A stretch of 64,000 bases of DNA from Chitinophaga pinensis DSM 2588 (GCF_000024005.1 NC_013132.1:3094001-3158000); one strand, 5' to 3'; positions 51,543 to 62,168 are shown, counted from the stretch's first letter. Notes: generated from the letters alone by a model not told the origin. Program-made: numbers and translations.

Positions 51543-54170
51543 TTAAAAATCTGCCTTCAACAACCCCAGCCTAAACTTCTCAAACACCTCCGCAACCCTT
51601 ATCTGTCCGCCACCATTCACCATTTCCCCCGTAAAAATATTTTCCCATTTCCCCGGTGCGCCTGCCGGCAATAATACCGCTGCATCCACACCAATCTCGC
51701 CAAACAGCGGCACAATGACAATTACCCAATCCTGTCTGTATACCCGGGCATATGCCACAATCTGCTCGCTATTCGTCTGTAAAGGCAGATAATCACCATC
51801 CAGGAAAAGCTCAGCATACTTCCGCCGGAAATTTAAAGTCTTCCAGGTGACAAACAATTTTTCCAGCCCCATCCGCCTATTCTGAGAAAGATATTGAAAG
51901 AAGTCAGGCTGTTGTTCCCGGGAAATAATATTTTCCAGGTACTGCCGCCGCATATTATAATTCACAGGACGACGGTTATCCGGATCCACATAACTATAAT
52001 CCCACAGCTCACAGCCCTGGTAAATATCCGGAATACCCGGGGCAGTGATTTTAATCAACACCTGCGCAAGCGTTGCTGCAAATGCCTGTTCATCGATGAT
52101 GTCAATAAAACGGCGCACACTGCTTAGAAAACCTTCATCTGTCAGCAGGCGTTGTACGAAGGTAGTAGCATGTTTTTCGTATGCTTCTTTTGGAGCTGAC
52201 CACGCCGTATTTACTTTCGCCTCCCGCAGGGCTTTAATCAGATACTGTTGCAAACGTTCAATATATTCGGCATTGACAACCCCATCGACAGGAAAACCTG
52301 AAATGACCGACTGGTAAATAAAATATTCATCATTCAGTGTCAGATCACCAGGCTGAAATTGCTCCCGCCATTGCGTTATCTGTTCTTTCCATAGAGAAGG
52401 GTGCAGTGATAACATATTCAGTCGCATACGACCATCTTCTCCGCGTTTAGTATCATGGGTGGAAGTGGTATTCAGAGAGGCAGGGGTATGTTGCTGACGG
52501 GCGGCTAAACGCTGGTGGAAGGTATTGATGGAAAAGTCAGCTATCGCCGGACTATCGCCCACCTCATTATGTGAAAGCAATGCATTGTATATATAGAAAG
52601 TAGTGTCTTCAACTCCTTTAGCCGTCACCGGACCGGTAAACTGCATCAGCCGCTGGAGGAACAACAACCGGTTACGGGCTCTCTCCGCATCAGGAATTTC
52701 TTCCCATAAAGCTTCCAGCAAGCCAATCTCAGTTTCTGCACGGCGATTCATCGCCCGTATGCGGACAAACGTGCTTTGAATAATTTCCCGGGAGTAATCA
52801 TCGATGGGAAACTGTCCGGGATAGAGCCGGTATACCGGCAAACAAATAATAAATAACGCAATGGCTTCCTTCAGCTGTTCGCGGTTAGTACGCGCATCGG
52901 CCAGTTTAAGCGCATAACAGTAGCGAATGAGATTCTCCCATTCTCCGCCCATGTATCGCTCTAAAATCAGCCTTTTCTTCTCATACACGATGTCCTGGTA
53001 AGCTGACTGCTCAGGTAGTAACTCCTGATACCAGGTGGTCAGTTGTTTTTCTCCATCCTTACTCGTCAGCAGATGATTAGTAAAAGCAAGAAACTCATAA
53101 CCACTCGTACCCTGCAATGCCCAGTCCGGAGGCAGGACTTCTTCGTGCTCCAGGATCTTCTCTGCAATAATGTAACAACTACTTCCAAACAACATCCGCA
53201 GGCGTTGTATATAAGTCGCGGGGTCGCGCAAACCATCGATATGATCGATACGTAATCCCTGTATCAGTTCCTCCCGGTACAGACTATGCAGAAAGGTATG
53301 GTACTCATCAAACACAGTCTGTGATTCCATACTTAGCGTAATCAGCTCATTCACCGTAAAGAAACGTCGGTAGTTGATCTGGCGATCTGCCTCCTGCCAG
53401 CCGGAAAGATGATAATATTGTTGCCGCATCAACTGCAGTAAGACAGATTTATCATTACTGATCCGCGTTGCAATACCTTCCAGCACCGACCGGTTAGCCG
53501 TATTATACAATTCCCGCTTTACCTGTACCCAATCTTTCAGGGCAATCCCTTTCGTGGCCTGTTGATACAAATCATCAAACAATCCAAGTACCGGCAGGGC
53601 ATCACTATCCTTTAATACGGATTGTAATACTTCATATGCGGAGATAGACAAAGGGAAAGTCTGTTCAAAGTAATTGATCTCTAATCCCTTATCTGTATAC
53701 GCCAGTTTGATTTCCCCTTCCTCAACACAATCTTCCATACTTTTCCCCAGAAAAGGTGTCATCAGTTTACCTGCCAGTTCAGGGGAGGGGTGCTGCCAAT
53801 CGATATCAAAATATTCGTAGTAAGGCGACAAAGGCCCCCGTTCCATCACATCATACAACCGATGATTGCTCATGTGAAAAGCCATATGGTTAGGTACGAT
53901 GTCCTGTAGCCAGTTCATTCCCTTTTCCTGCAGTATTTTTTTTATCTCCCGCAGCTGTTCAATGTTGCCAATAGCAGGGTTGATCGCATGTGGCTCAGTG
54001 ACGTCATATCCATGCATACTGCCCGGTGAAGCCGTGAAAATAGGAGAGGCGTACGCGGTGGAAATCCCTAATTTATCGAGATAGTCCAGGATATCTTTCA
54101 GATCGGCAAATGTAAATCCGCCATGCAATTGCAGACGATAAGTAGAAGAAGGTGGATTATATGATTTCAT
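51543..54170 (-). CDS. treY: Malto-oligosyltrehalose synthase
   Basis: 875 residues from ATG 54170; the longer frame to 54272 would overlap treZ much more. It is a GH13 enzyme: STYRLQLHGGFTFADL at the start, YGYDV-like GSMHGYDVTEP, nucleophile in GLRIDHIDGLRDP, acid/base Glu in IIAEKILEHEE and the third Asp in STHDTKRGED. It isomerises the reducing-end alpha-1,4 bond of maltodextrins to a trehalose-type alpha-1,1 bond. It overlaps treZ by 14 bases, so the two are translationally coupled. Confidence 0.93.
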   Translation of the reverse strand: MKSYNPPSSTYRLQLHGGFTFADLKDILDYLDKLGISTAYASPIFTASPGSMHGYDVTEPHAINPAIGNIEQLREIKKILQEKGMNWLQDIVPNHMAFHMSNHRLYDVMERGPLSPYYEYFDIDWQHPSPELAGKLMTPFLGKSMEDCVEEGEIKLAYTDKGLEINYFEQTFPLSISAYEVLQSVLKDSDALPVLGLFDDLYQQATKGIALKDWVQVKRELYNTANRSVLEGIATRISNDKSVLLQLMRQQYYHLSGWQEADRQINYRRFFTVNELITLSMESQTVFDEYHTFLHSLYREELIQGLRIDHIDGLRDPATYIQRLRMLFGSSCYIIAEKILEHEEVLPPDWALQGTSGYEFLAFTNHLLTSKDGEKQLTTWYQELLPEQSAYQDIVYEKKRLILERYMGGEWENLIRYCYALKLADARTNREQLKEAIALFIICLPVYRLYPGQFPIDDYSREIIQSTFVRIRAMNRRAETEIGLLEALWEEIPDAERARNRLLFLQRLMQFTGPVTAKGVEDTTFYIYNALLSHNEVGDSPAIADFSINTFHQRLAARQQHTPASLNTTSTHDTKRGEDGRMRLNMLSLHPSLWKEQITQWREQFQPGDLTLNDEYFIYQSVISGFPVDGVVNAEYIERLQQYLIKALREAKVNTAWSAPKEAYEKHATTFVQRLLTDEGFLSSVRRFIDIIDEQAFAATLAQVLIKITAPGIPDIYQGCELWDYSYVDPDNRRPVNYNMRRQYLENIISREQQPDFFQYLSQNRRMGLEKLFVTWKTLNFRRKYAELFLDGDYLPLQTNSEQIVAYARVYRQDWVIVIVPLFGEIGVDAAVLLPAGAPGKWENIFTGEMVNGGGQIRVAEVFEKFRLGLLKADF

Positions 54171-55989
54171 AAACGATAGCTGAGAATGGTTGTATTGAGA
54201 TAGCTTCAGAAGTGGTCGCCTGGTCAGGTGTTGTACTGCCTGGTCCATGCCAGATGGCAGCGGCGGAGTCAAACTTTTTCAACAGTTCTCCTGATCCTGT
54301 ATATTGATAAGTCACTGCATGATCACTAAAATTAAACAGCAACAACAGATGGTCATCATTACCTGATCGTTCCACTAGCAGCAATTGTTCCTCCACTTGT
54401 GGGATCTGGACTTTTACCCCCTCTCTTGATGTATTCAGCATCGCTTGTCTCGTTCTGCGGAATGCGATCAGAAACCGGTATAGTTCCATCAAAGCTGCCG
54501 CATTATCGGTTCTGGTATGCCAGCTAAGCGTGGAGTTATTAAATGTTTCAACAGATTGTGGATCGGGTACTTCTCCTTCCCAGGCAAAAGAGGCAAATTC
54601 CTCTCTGCGTCCATTCGTAACAGCCGCAATAAGGTCTTTGTCACTATGACTGGTAAAGAACTGAAAAGGCCTGGTCTCGCCATATTCTTCTCCCATGAAC
54701 AATAGCGGAATATGCGGCGATAACAACACTACCGCTGCTGCCAGTTTCTGCGCCTCAAATGACAATTGCGTCGTCAGCCTGTCTCCTAACATCCTGTTGC
54801 CGATCTGATCATGGTTTTGCGCAAACACAACAAACTGATGGTAATCATTCCTTAAAGGCGCCACACCAAAATGTCTTTTCCGCACACCGGAATATTCCCC
54901 GGTAAATACATATGAATCCTGGTAAGACTTTGCCATAGGCCCCAGTCCGCCGAAATCCGCATAATAGCCATTCACTTCACCTGTCAGCAGACTATGCAAC
55001 GCATGATGAAATTCATCTATCCACTGCCCATGCATCCCATAACCACCTTTTTCCCTTGGTGTAATGTACTTTGGACTATTCAGATCAATCTCCGCAATCA
55101 GAAATTTCTTCTTTCCCGATGATGCTTGTAGCGCATCTACTAATGCAGACAATTCCGCTGTAAAGTGATGCGCACCACAATCCCATATCGCATGCACCGC
55201 ATCCATTCTTAGTCCGTCGATATGGAATTCATCCAACCACATCAACGCATTCTGAATATAATAAGCTCTGACCGCATCACACCAGGCATCATCAAAATTG
55301 AGCGCAGGACCCCAGGGCGTTTTATACTTGTCGGTAAACCATGGTCCATATTGCGCAAAATAATTCCCCTCCGGTCCCAGGTGATTATACACTACATCCA
55401 GGATCACCGCTATACCATGTTGGTGGGCGGCATTCACCAGTGCCTTTAATCCGTTTACACCTCCATAGGAATTTTGTACAGCAAAAGGATAAACGCCATC
55501 ATATCCCCAGTTGCGATCACCGGGAAATTGTCCTACCGGCATCAGTTCTATAGCAGTAATCCCCAATGACCGGAGATAGCCCAGTTTGTCAATGATGCCC
55601 TGGAAATCGTGTGTCTGAGAAAAGGTACCGGTATGTAACTCATAAATAATCAGATCACGCAACTCAAGTCCTGCCCAGCTGTTATCAGTCCATTCAAAAT
55701 CCGGGTTAATGACTTCAGATGGCCCGTGTACGCCTTCCGGCTGGTAACGGGAGGCCGGGTCCGGTAAGGTAGTGGCCTCATCCAGGATATATTTATATCG
55801 TACACCTGCGGATAAACCTTCTATCGTCGTATGCCAGTAGCCTTTATCATCCCGTTGCATAGGATAAATCTGTGGCTCCGGCTGTATCACCGATAATGCG
55901 ACCTGTTGACGAAATGGAGCCCATACACTGAACTTACATGTATTGTCCGACTGCAAAGCAGCCCCTGCAAAAGGATAAATATTTGCCAA
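54157..55989 (-). CDS. treZ: Malto-oligosyltrehalose trehalohydrolase
   Basis: A 610-residue GH13 enzyme with an N-terminal E-set domain (CKFSVWAPFRQQVALSV). Catalytic sites: GLRMDAVHAI (nucleophile Asp), LIAEIDLN (acid/base Glu) and FAQNHDQIGNR. It releases free trehalose from the TreY product. The start appears to be TTG at 55989: there is no in-frame ATG between this and the upstream TGA, and the next Met is too far inside the E-set domain. It is divergent from the alpha-glucosidase gene. Confidence 0.93.
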   Translation of the reverse strand: MANIYPFAGAALQSDNTCKFSVWAPFRQQVALSVIQPEPQIYPMQRDDKGYWHTTIEGLSAGVRYKYILDEATTLPDPASRYQPEGVHGPSEVINPDFEWTDNSWAGLELRDLIIYELHTGTFSQTHDFQGIIDKLGYLRSLGITAIELMPVGQFPGDRNWGYDGVYPFAVQNSYGGVNGLKALVNAAHQHGIAVILDVVYNHLGPEGNYFAQYGPWFTDKYKTPWGPALNFDDAWCDAVRAYYIQNALMWLDEFHIDGLRMDAVHAIWDCGAHHFTAELSALVDALQASSGKKKFLIAEIDLNSPKYITPREKGGYGMHGQWIDEFHHALHSLLTGEVNGYYADFGGLGPMAKSYQDSYVFTGEYSGVRKRHFGVAPLRNDYHQFVVFAQNHDQIGNRMLGDRLTTQLSFEAQKLAAAVVLLSPHIPLLFMGEEYGETRPFQFFTSHSDKDLIAAVTNGRREEFASFAWEGEVPDPQSVETFNNSTLSWHTRTDNAAALMELYRFLIAFRRTRQAMLNTSREGVKVQIPQVEEQLLLVERSGNDDHLLLLFNFSDHAVTYQYTGSGELLKKFDSAAAIWHGPGSTTPDQATTSEAISIQPFSAIVYEII

Positions 55990-56197
55990 AGTTTTTTTGA
56001 GGGAGAAGCTGAAAATAATATGCCAGTGATCTGCTTCGCATCATAGCTATTTATCAGCTTGATCATGTGGAAATTATGCGGCACAATTTCTACAGTCTGG
56101 GCCAAAAAAAAAGTCTTGTCCCAGCTTACACACAACAGATTGAACTGTGCAGGGTTTTTGCTAAGTATATGTCATTAACCCGAAAGTAGATCTATCT

Positions 56198-58012
56198 ATG
56201 TCAAGTAAAGTAAAGGACACAAACTGGTGGAAAGAGTCGATCATCTATCAGATATATCCATGGAGTTTTAAAGACAGTAATGGTGACGGCATCGGAGATC
56301 TGCAGGGTATCATATCCAAACTCGACTATATTCAGCGTCTGGGTATCGATATGGTATGGTTAAATCCCGTTTACAAATCTCCGAATGATGATAATGGATA
56401 TGATATCAGTGACTATTATGATATCATGAAAGAGGTGGGTACAATGGCAGATTTTGACGCTTTGCTTAAAGGGCTGCACGACAGAAACATCCGTCTGATG
56501 ATGGATATCGTTGTCAACCATACCAGTGACGAACATCCCTGGTTTCAGGAAGCAAAACAGTCCCGGCAAAGCCCTTACTATAACTATTACCATTGGTGGC
56601 CGGCCGAAAAAGGCAAACCGCCCCGCCGCTATAGTCACTTCGACGCTACAGGCAGCGCATGGACATATAATAAAGCAACGGATTCTTACTATCTGCATTA
56701 CTTCTCCGAAAAAATGCCCGACCTCAATTGGGAAAATCCGCAAACGCGTAAAGACATTTATGCCATTATGAACTTCTGGTTTGATAAAGGCGTGGACGGC
56801 TTTAGAATGGATGCCATCTGTTATATCTCCAAAGATACCAGCTGGCCGGATGTGGAAAAATTAGTAGCAGAAAAATACCAGCATGACTGGGCTGGTTATT
56901 ACGCGCACGGTCCGCACTTACATGAATACTTACAGGAATTACACCGTGAAACGCTTAACCGGCCAGATGTCACTACATTGGCGGAAGCTTCCGGTATTAC
57001 AAGAGAAGAAGCGCTGGATTTCGTGAAGGAAGACCGGAAAGAACTGCACATGCTATATCATTTCGAAGGCGTACAACTGGGATTCACAAAAGAAGGATAT
57101 AAACGTCTCGATCCCAAGGGTATTGATCTCCGCCAGCTGAAACAGTTATACACTGACTGGGACAGGATATTTGAACTGGATGGCTGGGGCACTATTTACC
57201 TTGGTAATCACGATCAGCCGCGTATGGTAACCCGTTGGGGGAATGACGATGAGCAATTCCGCGAAATCTCTTCCAAGATGCTGATCACCTTTTTGCTTAC
57301 CATGAGAGCGACGCCGATTTTCTATTATGGCGATGAACTCGGTATGACAAATATCCGTTTTGAGAAGATAGAAGACTACCGCGACATCGAGACCATCAAC
57401 ATGTATAAATACATTCAAAGCCAGGGCGGTGATTTACCGCATTTTCTGAAAGATGCAGCTCTCACTGGCAGAGATAATGGTCGTACGCCCTTTCAATGGG
57501 ATGAATCGCCTAATGCGGGTTTTACAACCGGTAAACCCTGGCTGAAAATCAATGAAAATTACAAGTTGATCAACGCCGCGCAACAGGATAGGGATGAACG
57601 CTCTGTTTTACAATACTTCAAGCAACTGGTACTGTTGCGTAAACATAAACCAGTACTGATCCATGGCAAATATGAATTGCTGGATGCCGATCATCCACAG
57701 GTGTACACCTACACCCGTACACTGGACCAGGAGAAAATGCTGATCGTTCTCAACTTTTCAAAAGAAGAGGTGTTGTATACATTGCCGTTTGTACTCGACA
57801 TCGGTACTGAACCACTCGTGAATAATATGCTCTCCTTCAAACTGGAGAATGATACCGTAACACTTGCTCCTTATCAGGCATTGGTCTTCGGACCACTGCC
57901 AACAGACTTGCCGCCCTTGCAGGACGAGGAACAGGCTTTTGCTGAAGACCTGCCGCTTGAGAAAATAAAAGAAGAAAACTCAAGCCTCGAATCCAATGAG
58001 CTTGCTATTTGA
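56198..58012 (+). CDS. GH13 alpha-glucosidase (oligo-1,6-glucosidase-like)
   Basis: This 604-residue protein has no signal peptide. It begins with WWKESIIYQIYPWSFKDSNG, typical of GH13 subfamily 31. DIVVNHTSDEHPWF, nucleophile in GFRMDAICYI, acid/base in TLAEASG and GNHDQPR complete the active site. It releases glucose from the non-reducing end of maltose, isomaltose or related oligosaccharides; a trehalose-6-phosphate hydrolase activity cannot be excluded. It begins the plus-strand half of the alpha-glucan locus, with GlgX following 77 bases later. Confidence 0.9.
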   Translation: MSSKVKDTNWWKESIIYQIYPWSFKDSNGDGIGDLQGIISKLDYIQRLGIDMVWLNPVYKSPNDDNGYDISDYYDIMKEVGTMADFDALLKGLHDRNIRLMMDIVVNHTSDEHPWFQEAKQSRQSPYYNYYHWWPAEKGKPPRRYSHFDATGSAWTYNKATDSYYLHYFSEKMPDLNWENPQTRKDIYAIMNFWFDKGVDGFRMDAICYISKDTSWPDVEKLVAEKYQHDWAGYYAHGPHLHEYLQELHRETLNRPDVTTLAEASGITREEALDFVKEDRKELHMLYHFEGVQLGFTKEGYKRLDPKGIDLRQLKQLYTDWDRIFELDGWGTIYLGNHDQPRMVTRWGNDDEQFREISSKMLITFLLTMRATPIFYYGDELGMTNIRFEKIEDYRDIETINMYKYIQSQGGDLPHFLKDAALTGRDNGRTPFQWDESPNAGFTTGKPWLKINENYKLINAAQQDRDERSVLQYFKQLVLLRKHKPVLIHGKYELLDADHPQVYTYTRTLDQEKMLIVLNFSKEEVLYTLPFVLDIGTEPLVNNMLSFKLENDTVTLAPYQALVFGPLPTDLPPLQDEEQAFAEDLPLEKIKEENSSLESNELAI

Positions 58013-58089
58013 CAAATGATTAACTAAACATACTCCATGCTATCCCTTCCTCAAAGCGGGAAGGGATAGTGGGAGGCCAATCATGTGCT

Positions 58090-60222
58090 ATGAACCAGAC
58101 TGTAGTATATCCTGGAAGTCCCTATCCGTTAGGGGCCACCTGGGACGGAAAAGGAGTAAATTTTGCCCTCTATGCAGATAATGCAACCGGTGTTGAACTC
58201 TGCCTCTTTAATACAACCGCTGACGAGGCAGAAGCCGTTAAGATAAAAATCAAGGAACGTTCTCACCAGGTATGGCACTGTTACATACCTGACATAAAAC
58301 CCGGCCAGCTGTACGGTTACCGCGTACATGGTCCTTATGAACCACAAAACGGTCATCGCTTCAACGCAAAGAAATTATTGATAGATCCATACGCCAAAGC
58401 AATCGCAGGCACCATCGACTGGAGTGATGCCCTGTTTGGATATAAAATGGGTGATCCTGAAGAGGATCTCAGCTTCAGCGATGTAGATAGCGTACCCTTT
58501 ATTCCAAAAAGTGTAGTGATTGATCAGTCTTTTGACTGGGAAGGCGACCGTGCTCCCAAGATCGCATATAATGAGTCCATTATCTACGAGGCACATGTCA
58601 AAGGCTTTACAAAGCTGCATCCCGATGTTCCGGAAGATATCCGGGGGACTTATGCCGGTATGGCCCATCCGGTGACTGTTAATTACCTGAAGGAACTGGG
58701 TATTACGGCTATCGAATTAATGCCTGTTCATCACTTTGTAGCGGACAGACACCTGGTAGACCGAGGACTGACGAACTACTGGGGCTATAATACCATAGGC
58801 TTTTTTGCACCGGATGCCCGCTATGCAGCGGGCGGCGTATTGGGAGAACAGGTCACCGAATTCAAGCAATTGGTTAAAACGCTGCACCAGGCAGGTATCG
58901 AAGTGATCCTGGATGTGGTGTACAATCATACAGGTGAAGGAAACCAAATGGGGCCGACTTTGTCTTTCCGGGGAATAGACAACGCGTCTTACTATCGCCT
59001 GACGGAAGACAAACGCTACTACATGGACTATACCGGTACCGGGAATACCTTGAACGCGTACCTGCCCAACGTACTGCGCCTGATGATGGACAGTCTGCGT
59101 TACTGGATCCAGGAAATGCACGTAGACGGCTTCCGCTTTGACCTGGCCTCCACATTAGCCCGTGAACTCCATGAAGTAAATACACTGAGCGCCTTCTTTG
59201 ACATCGTCTACCAGGATCCGGTAATCTCCCAGGTGAAATTGATCGCAGAACCCTGGGATATTGGTGAAGGTGGCTACCAGGTAGGAAAATTTCCACCCGG
59301 CTGGGCAGAATGGAATGGTAAATACCGTGATTGCATCCGTGACTACTGGAGAGGGGCCGATAGTATGCTGGGCGAATTTGCCGAACGTTTTACCGGTAGC
59401 TCTGATCTGTATAAGAATGACTATCGTAGTCCTACGGCCAGTATCAACTTCGTAACAGCTCACGATGGTTTTACCCTGCGGGATCTGGTATCCTACAACG
59501 ACAAACATAACGAGGCCAATCTCGACGACAACCGGGATGGGGATGAGCATAACCGTTCCTGGAATTGCGGCGCTGAAGGAGCTACGGATGATGAGGGGGT
59601 ACTGGCATTGAGAAGCCGCCAGCAACGTAATTTCTTTGCAACACTCCTCTTGTCACAAGGGGTACCGATGATAGTCGCAGGGGATGAACTGGGCCGTACG
59701 CAAAAAGGGAACAACAACTGCTATTGCCAGGATAATGAGTTATCGTGGGTGAATTGGCAGCAGATCGATAATGGGCTCCTGCAGTTCACCCGGCAACTGA
59801 TAGCACTGAGGAGGGCACACCCTGCCTTCTGTCGCAGACGCTGGTTCCAGGGACAACCAATCAAAGGAATAGGGCTGGAAGATATTGCCTGGTTCCTGCC
59901 GGATGGCTCGGAAATGTCAGATGAACACTGGAGTCACGACTTTGCAAAGTCGATGGCTGTCTTTTTTAACGGTAAAGGACTACATAATAGCGGACCAAAG
60001 GGAGAGCAGATCGTGGATGATAGCTTTTATATCATTTTCAATGCACATTATGAACCGCTGGACTTCACCCTGCCGCTGGAAAAGTATGGTCATACCTGGA
60101 CAAAGGTCCTCGATACCCGTGATCTTCAGATCACGGAACGGGAAGAAGTATTAAAAGCAGAAGAGACGATTAATGTGGATGCCCGCTCTGTTATGGTGCT
60201 TCGCCATAAACTGATGCACTAG
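58090..60222 (+). CDS. glgX: Glycogen debranching enzyme
   Basis: A 710-residue GH13 enzyme from ATG 58090; an upstream in-frame GTG at 58069 is less likely. An N-terminal CBM48/E-set domain (YPLGATWDGKGVNFALYADN) is followed by the catalytic barrel with DVVYNHTGEGN, GFRFDLASTL (nucleophile), LIAEPWDIGEGGYQVG (acid/base) and FVTAHDGFTLRD. GlgX hydrolyses alpha-1,6 branches of phosphorylase-limited glycogen and supplies linear maltodextrins, the substrate of TreY. It ends 4 bases into the stop of the convergent GNAT gene. Confidence 0.93.
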   Translation: MNQTVVYPGSPYPLGATWDGKGVNFALYADNATGVELCLFNTTADEAEAVKIKIKERSHQVWHCYIPDIKPGQLYGYRVHGPYEPQNGHRFNAKKLLIDPYAKAIAGTIDWSDALFGYKMGDPEEDLSFSDVDSVPFIPKSVVIDQSFDWEGDRAPKIAYNESIIYEAHVKGFTKLHPDVPEDIRGTYAGMAHPVTVNYLKELGITAIELMPVHHFVADRHLVDRGLTNYWGYNTIGFFAPDARYAAGGVLGEQVTEFKQLVKTLHQAGIEVILDVVYNHTGEGNQMGPTLSFRGIDNASYYRLTEDKRYYMDYTGTGNTLNAYLPNVLRLMMDSLRYWIQEMHVDGFRFDLASTLARELHEVNTLSAFFDIVYQDPVISQVKLIAEPWDIGEGGYQVGKFPPGWAEWNGKYRDCIRDYWRGADSMLGEFAERFTGSSDLYKNDYRSPTASINFVTAHDGFTLRDLVSYNDKHNEANLDDNRDGDEHNRSWNCGAEGATDDEGVLALRSRQQRNFFATLLLSQGVPMIVAGDELGRTQKGNNNCYCQDNELSWVNWQQIDNGLLQFTRQLIALRRAHPAFCRRRWFQGQPIKGIGLEDIAWFLPDGSEMSDEHWSHDFAKSMAVFFNGKGLHNSGPKGEQIVDDSFYIIFNAHYEPLDFTLPLEKYGHTWTKVLDTRDLQITEREEVLKAEETINVDARSVMVLRHKLMH

Positions 60223-60728
60223 CCATTAGTTGAAAAATACATGAATTCCATACTGCTGCCCGGCAATTGTACCATTTTCTCATGGTGCAGGCCGATCTTA
60301 TTCAGCAGCGCAATGGCATGGTCATTTTTTTCCGTTGTAATAGCAGCAACCCGGGGCAGTTTTAATGTAGTAAGGGCATAGTCTTTTATTGCATTGGCTG
60401 CCTCATAAGCATACCCTTTACCAGTGTAAGCAGGTAGAAATGCAAACCCGATATCCACCTCTTCCAATCCATCTCTTTTTATCAACCCTGTCATCCCGAT
60501 AGGTGTTTTTTCCTCTTTCAGCGCCACCAGGTATAATCCGAAACCATACTGGTCATAGCTGGCTAATGGTCCATTGATCAGATAATTGCGGGCGTCATGG
60601 ATGCCCCTGACATTCCTGTCCCCGATATAAATCAGCCAGGTAGGAGAGTTCAGTAAATGGTATATAAAGGGTGCGTCATCAATGGTAAATCGACGGAGTT
60701 GCAGGCGTGCTGTTTCGCAGATAAGCAT
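60219..60728 (-). CDS. GNAT acetyltransferase, RimJ/RimL type
   Basis: A 169-residue protein from ATG 60728; the longest frame (60779) has an unlikely extension. The pattern LICETARLQLRRFTIDDAPF is the usual start of the Acetyltransf_3 group. VDIGFAFLPAYTGKGYAYEA contains the acetyl-CoA-binding GKGYA. ALLNKIGLHHEKMV follows. It transfers acetyl from acetyl-CoA to an amino group of unknown substrate. Confidence 0.87.
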   Translation of the reverse strand: MLICETARLQLRRFTIDDAPFIYHLLNSPTWLIYIGDRNVRGIHDARNYLINGPLASYDQYGFGLYLVALKEEKTPIGMTGLIKRDGLEEVDIGFAFLPAYTGKGYAYEAANAIKDYALTTLKLPRVAAITTEKNDHAIALLNKIGLHHEKMVQLPGSSMEFMYFSTNG

Positions 60729-60791
60729 AGTACTGTTTCTATAAGTTCTTAAAATGACAGCTATTAAGTAAGTTAGCAAAAAAAATGCTAG

Positions 60792-61298
60792 ATGGTTAAG
60801 TATACCGCAACCATATTGAAATTTGAGCAGCAGGGAGAGAAGTCAGGATGGACATATGTTTCCGTGCCGGAAGATATCGCACAGGAAATAAAGCCCGGTA
60901 ACAGGAAGATATTCCGGGTAAAAGGAAAGCTGGATAAATACGCCATAGCTGCAATCGCACTGATGCCTATGGGAGATGGTTCCTTTATACTACCCCTGAA
61001 CGCTGAAATGCGCAAAGGCATCGCCAAAAAGGTGGGGGCTAAAGTTGAAATACAGCTGAAAGAAGACGATAACCCCGATCCTGTTACATCCCCTGAATTC
61101 ACGGAATGCCTCCAGGACGATCCGGAAGCCCTGGCTTTTTTCAACACATTGACCAAAGGTCACCAGAACTATTTTCTGAAATGGATCGAGTCAGCCAAAA
61201 CTGAACCGACCAAAGCAAAACGCATTGCACAGTCCCTTACCGGACTGGCCCGTAAACAGGATTATCCGGCAATGATCCGATCAAACAAAGGAAAATAG
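60792..61298 (+). CDS. DUF1905 and YdeI-domain protein
   Basis: A 168-residue protein with an N-terminal DUF1905 domain (about 5-95; SGWTYVSVPEDIAQEIKPG, IALMPMGDGSFILPLNAEMR) and a C-terminal YdeI/OmpD-associated helical domain (about 105-160; FFNTLTKGHQNYFLKWIESA, then KAKRIAQSL). Proteins of this type are linked to resistance to cationic peptides or bacteriocins, but the mechanism is unknown. It is divergent from the GNAT gene and just upstream of the CvfB-like gene. Confidence 0.85.
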   Translation: MVKYTATILKFEQQGEKSGWTYVSVPEDIAQEIKPGNRKIFRVKGKLDKYAIAAIALMPMGDGSFILPLNAEMRKGIAKKVGAKVEIQLKEDDNPDPVTSPEFTECLQDDPEALAFFNTLTKGHQNYFLKWIESAKTEPTKAKRIAQSLTGLARKQDYPAMIRSNKGK

Positions 61299-61326
61299 TA
61301 CCTTCGCGGCAAAATAAAGCGATTAC

Positions 61327-62160
61327 ATGTATAAAGTAGGTGAATACAACCTGTTAAGGGTAAAGAAAGAAAGCGAATACGGCCTGTTCCTGGATGGGGG
61401 CGATCAGGAGATCCTGATGCCGAAACGTTTCGTACCTGCCGGCGCCCAAAAAGGAGATGAACTCAAAGTATTCATTTATCACGATTCCGAAAACCGGTTG
61501 ACTGCCACTAACCAGGAGCCATATGGAATAGTAGGCGATATAGTGAACCTGAAAGCAACCGGTGTGACAGAACAGGGCGCTTTCCTGGACTGGGGACTCA
61601 TGAAAGATCTGTTCGTACCAGCTTCGAAACAGCTCAGCAAAATGCACCCCGGACAGGATTACCTGGTAAAGATCTACCTGGATGAACTGACCAACCGCGT
61701 AGCCGCTACCGAAAAAATAGATCCTTATTTAAGCAACGAAAACCTGACCGTGAAAGAACTGGATATGGTAGACATGATCGTATACCGCCGTTCTGAAATA
61801 GGTTTCATTGTTATTATCAATAATCAACATACCGGTGTACTGCATTACAGCGAAGTATTCGGTACCCTGGATATAGGCGATAAACTTAAAGGCTTCATCA
61901 AGTCCATCAAAAGAGAAAAGATCGACGTGGTAGTCGGTAAACCTGGCTACGACAGAGTGGAAAGTGAAGCGGATAAGATCCTGCGTTTGCTGAAAGAAAA
62001 TGACGGCTACCTGCCTTACCATGATAAATCCGATCCTGAAGAGATCTATGAATTCTTCAGCATGAGTAAGAAGACCTTCAAAATGACCACAGGCGCTTTG
62101 TATAAACAACATAAAATCATCTTCACCCAGACAGGTATTAAACTGATCGATGAAGAATAA
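61327..62160 (+). CDS. CvfB-like S1-domain RNA-binding protein
   Basis: This 277-residue protein has the CvfB layout: tandem S1-like OB folds (YNLLRVKKESEYGLFLDGGD, GVTEQGAFLDWGLMKDLFVP, SEIGFIVIINNQHTGVLHYS) and a C-terminal winged helix (EIYEFFSMSKKTFKMTTGAL). CvfB-type proteins bind RNA and affect global gene expression. It starts 28 bases after the YdeI gene and is followed by a strong terminator. Confidence 0.9.
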   Translation: MYKVGEYNLLRVKKESEYGLFLDGGDQEILMPKRFVPAGAQKGDELKVFIYHDSENRLTATNQEPYGIVGDIVNLKATGVTEQGAFLDWGLMKDLFVPASKQLSKMHPGQDYLVKIYLDELTNRVAATEKIDPYLSNENLTVKELDMVDMIVYRRSEIGFIVIINNQHTGVLHYSEVFGTLDIGDKLKGFIKSIKREKIDVVVGKPGYDRVESEADKILRLLKENDGYLPYHDKSDPEEIYEFFSMSKKTFKMTTGALYKQHKIIFTQTGIKLIDEE

Positions 62161-62168
62161 AATAGTCA

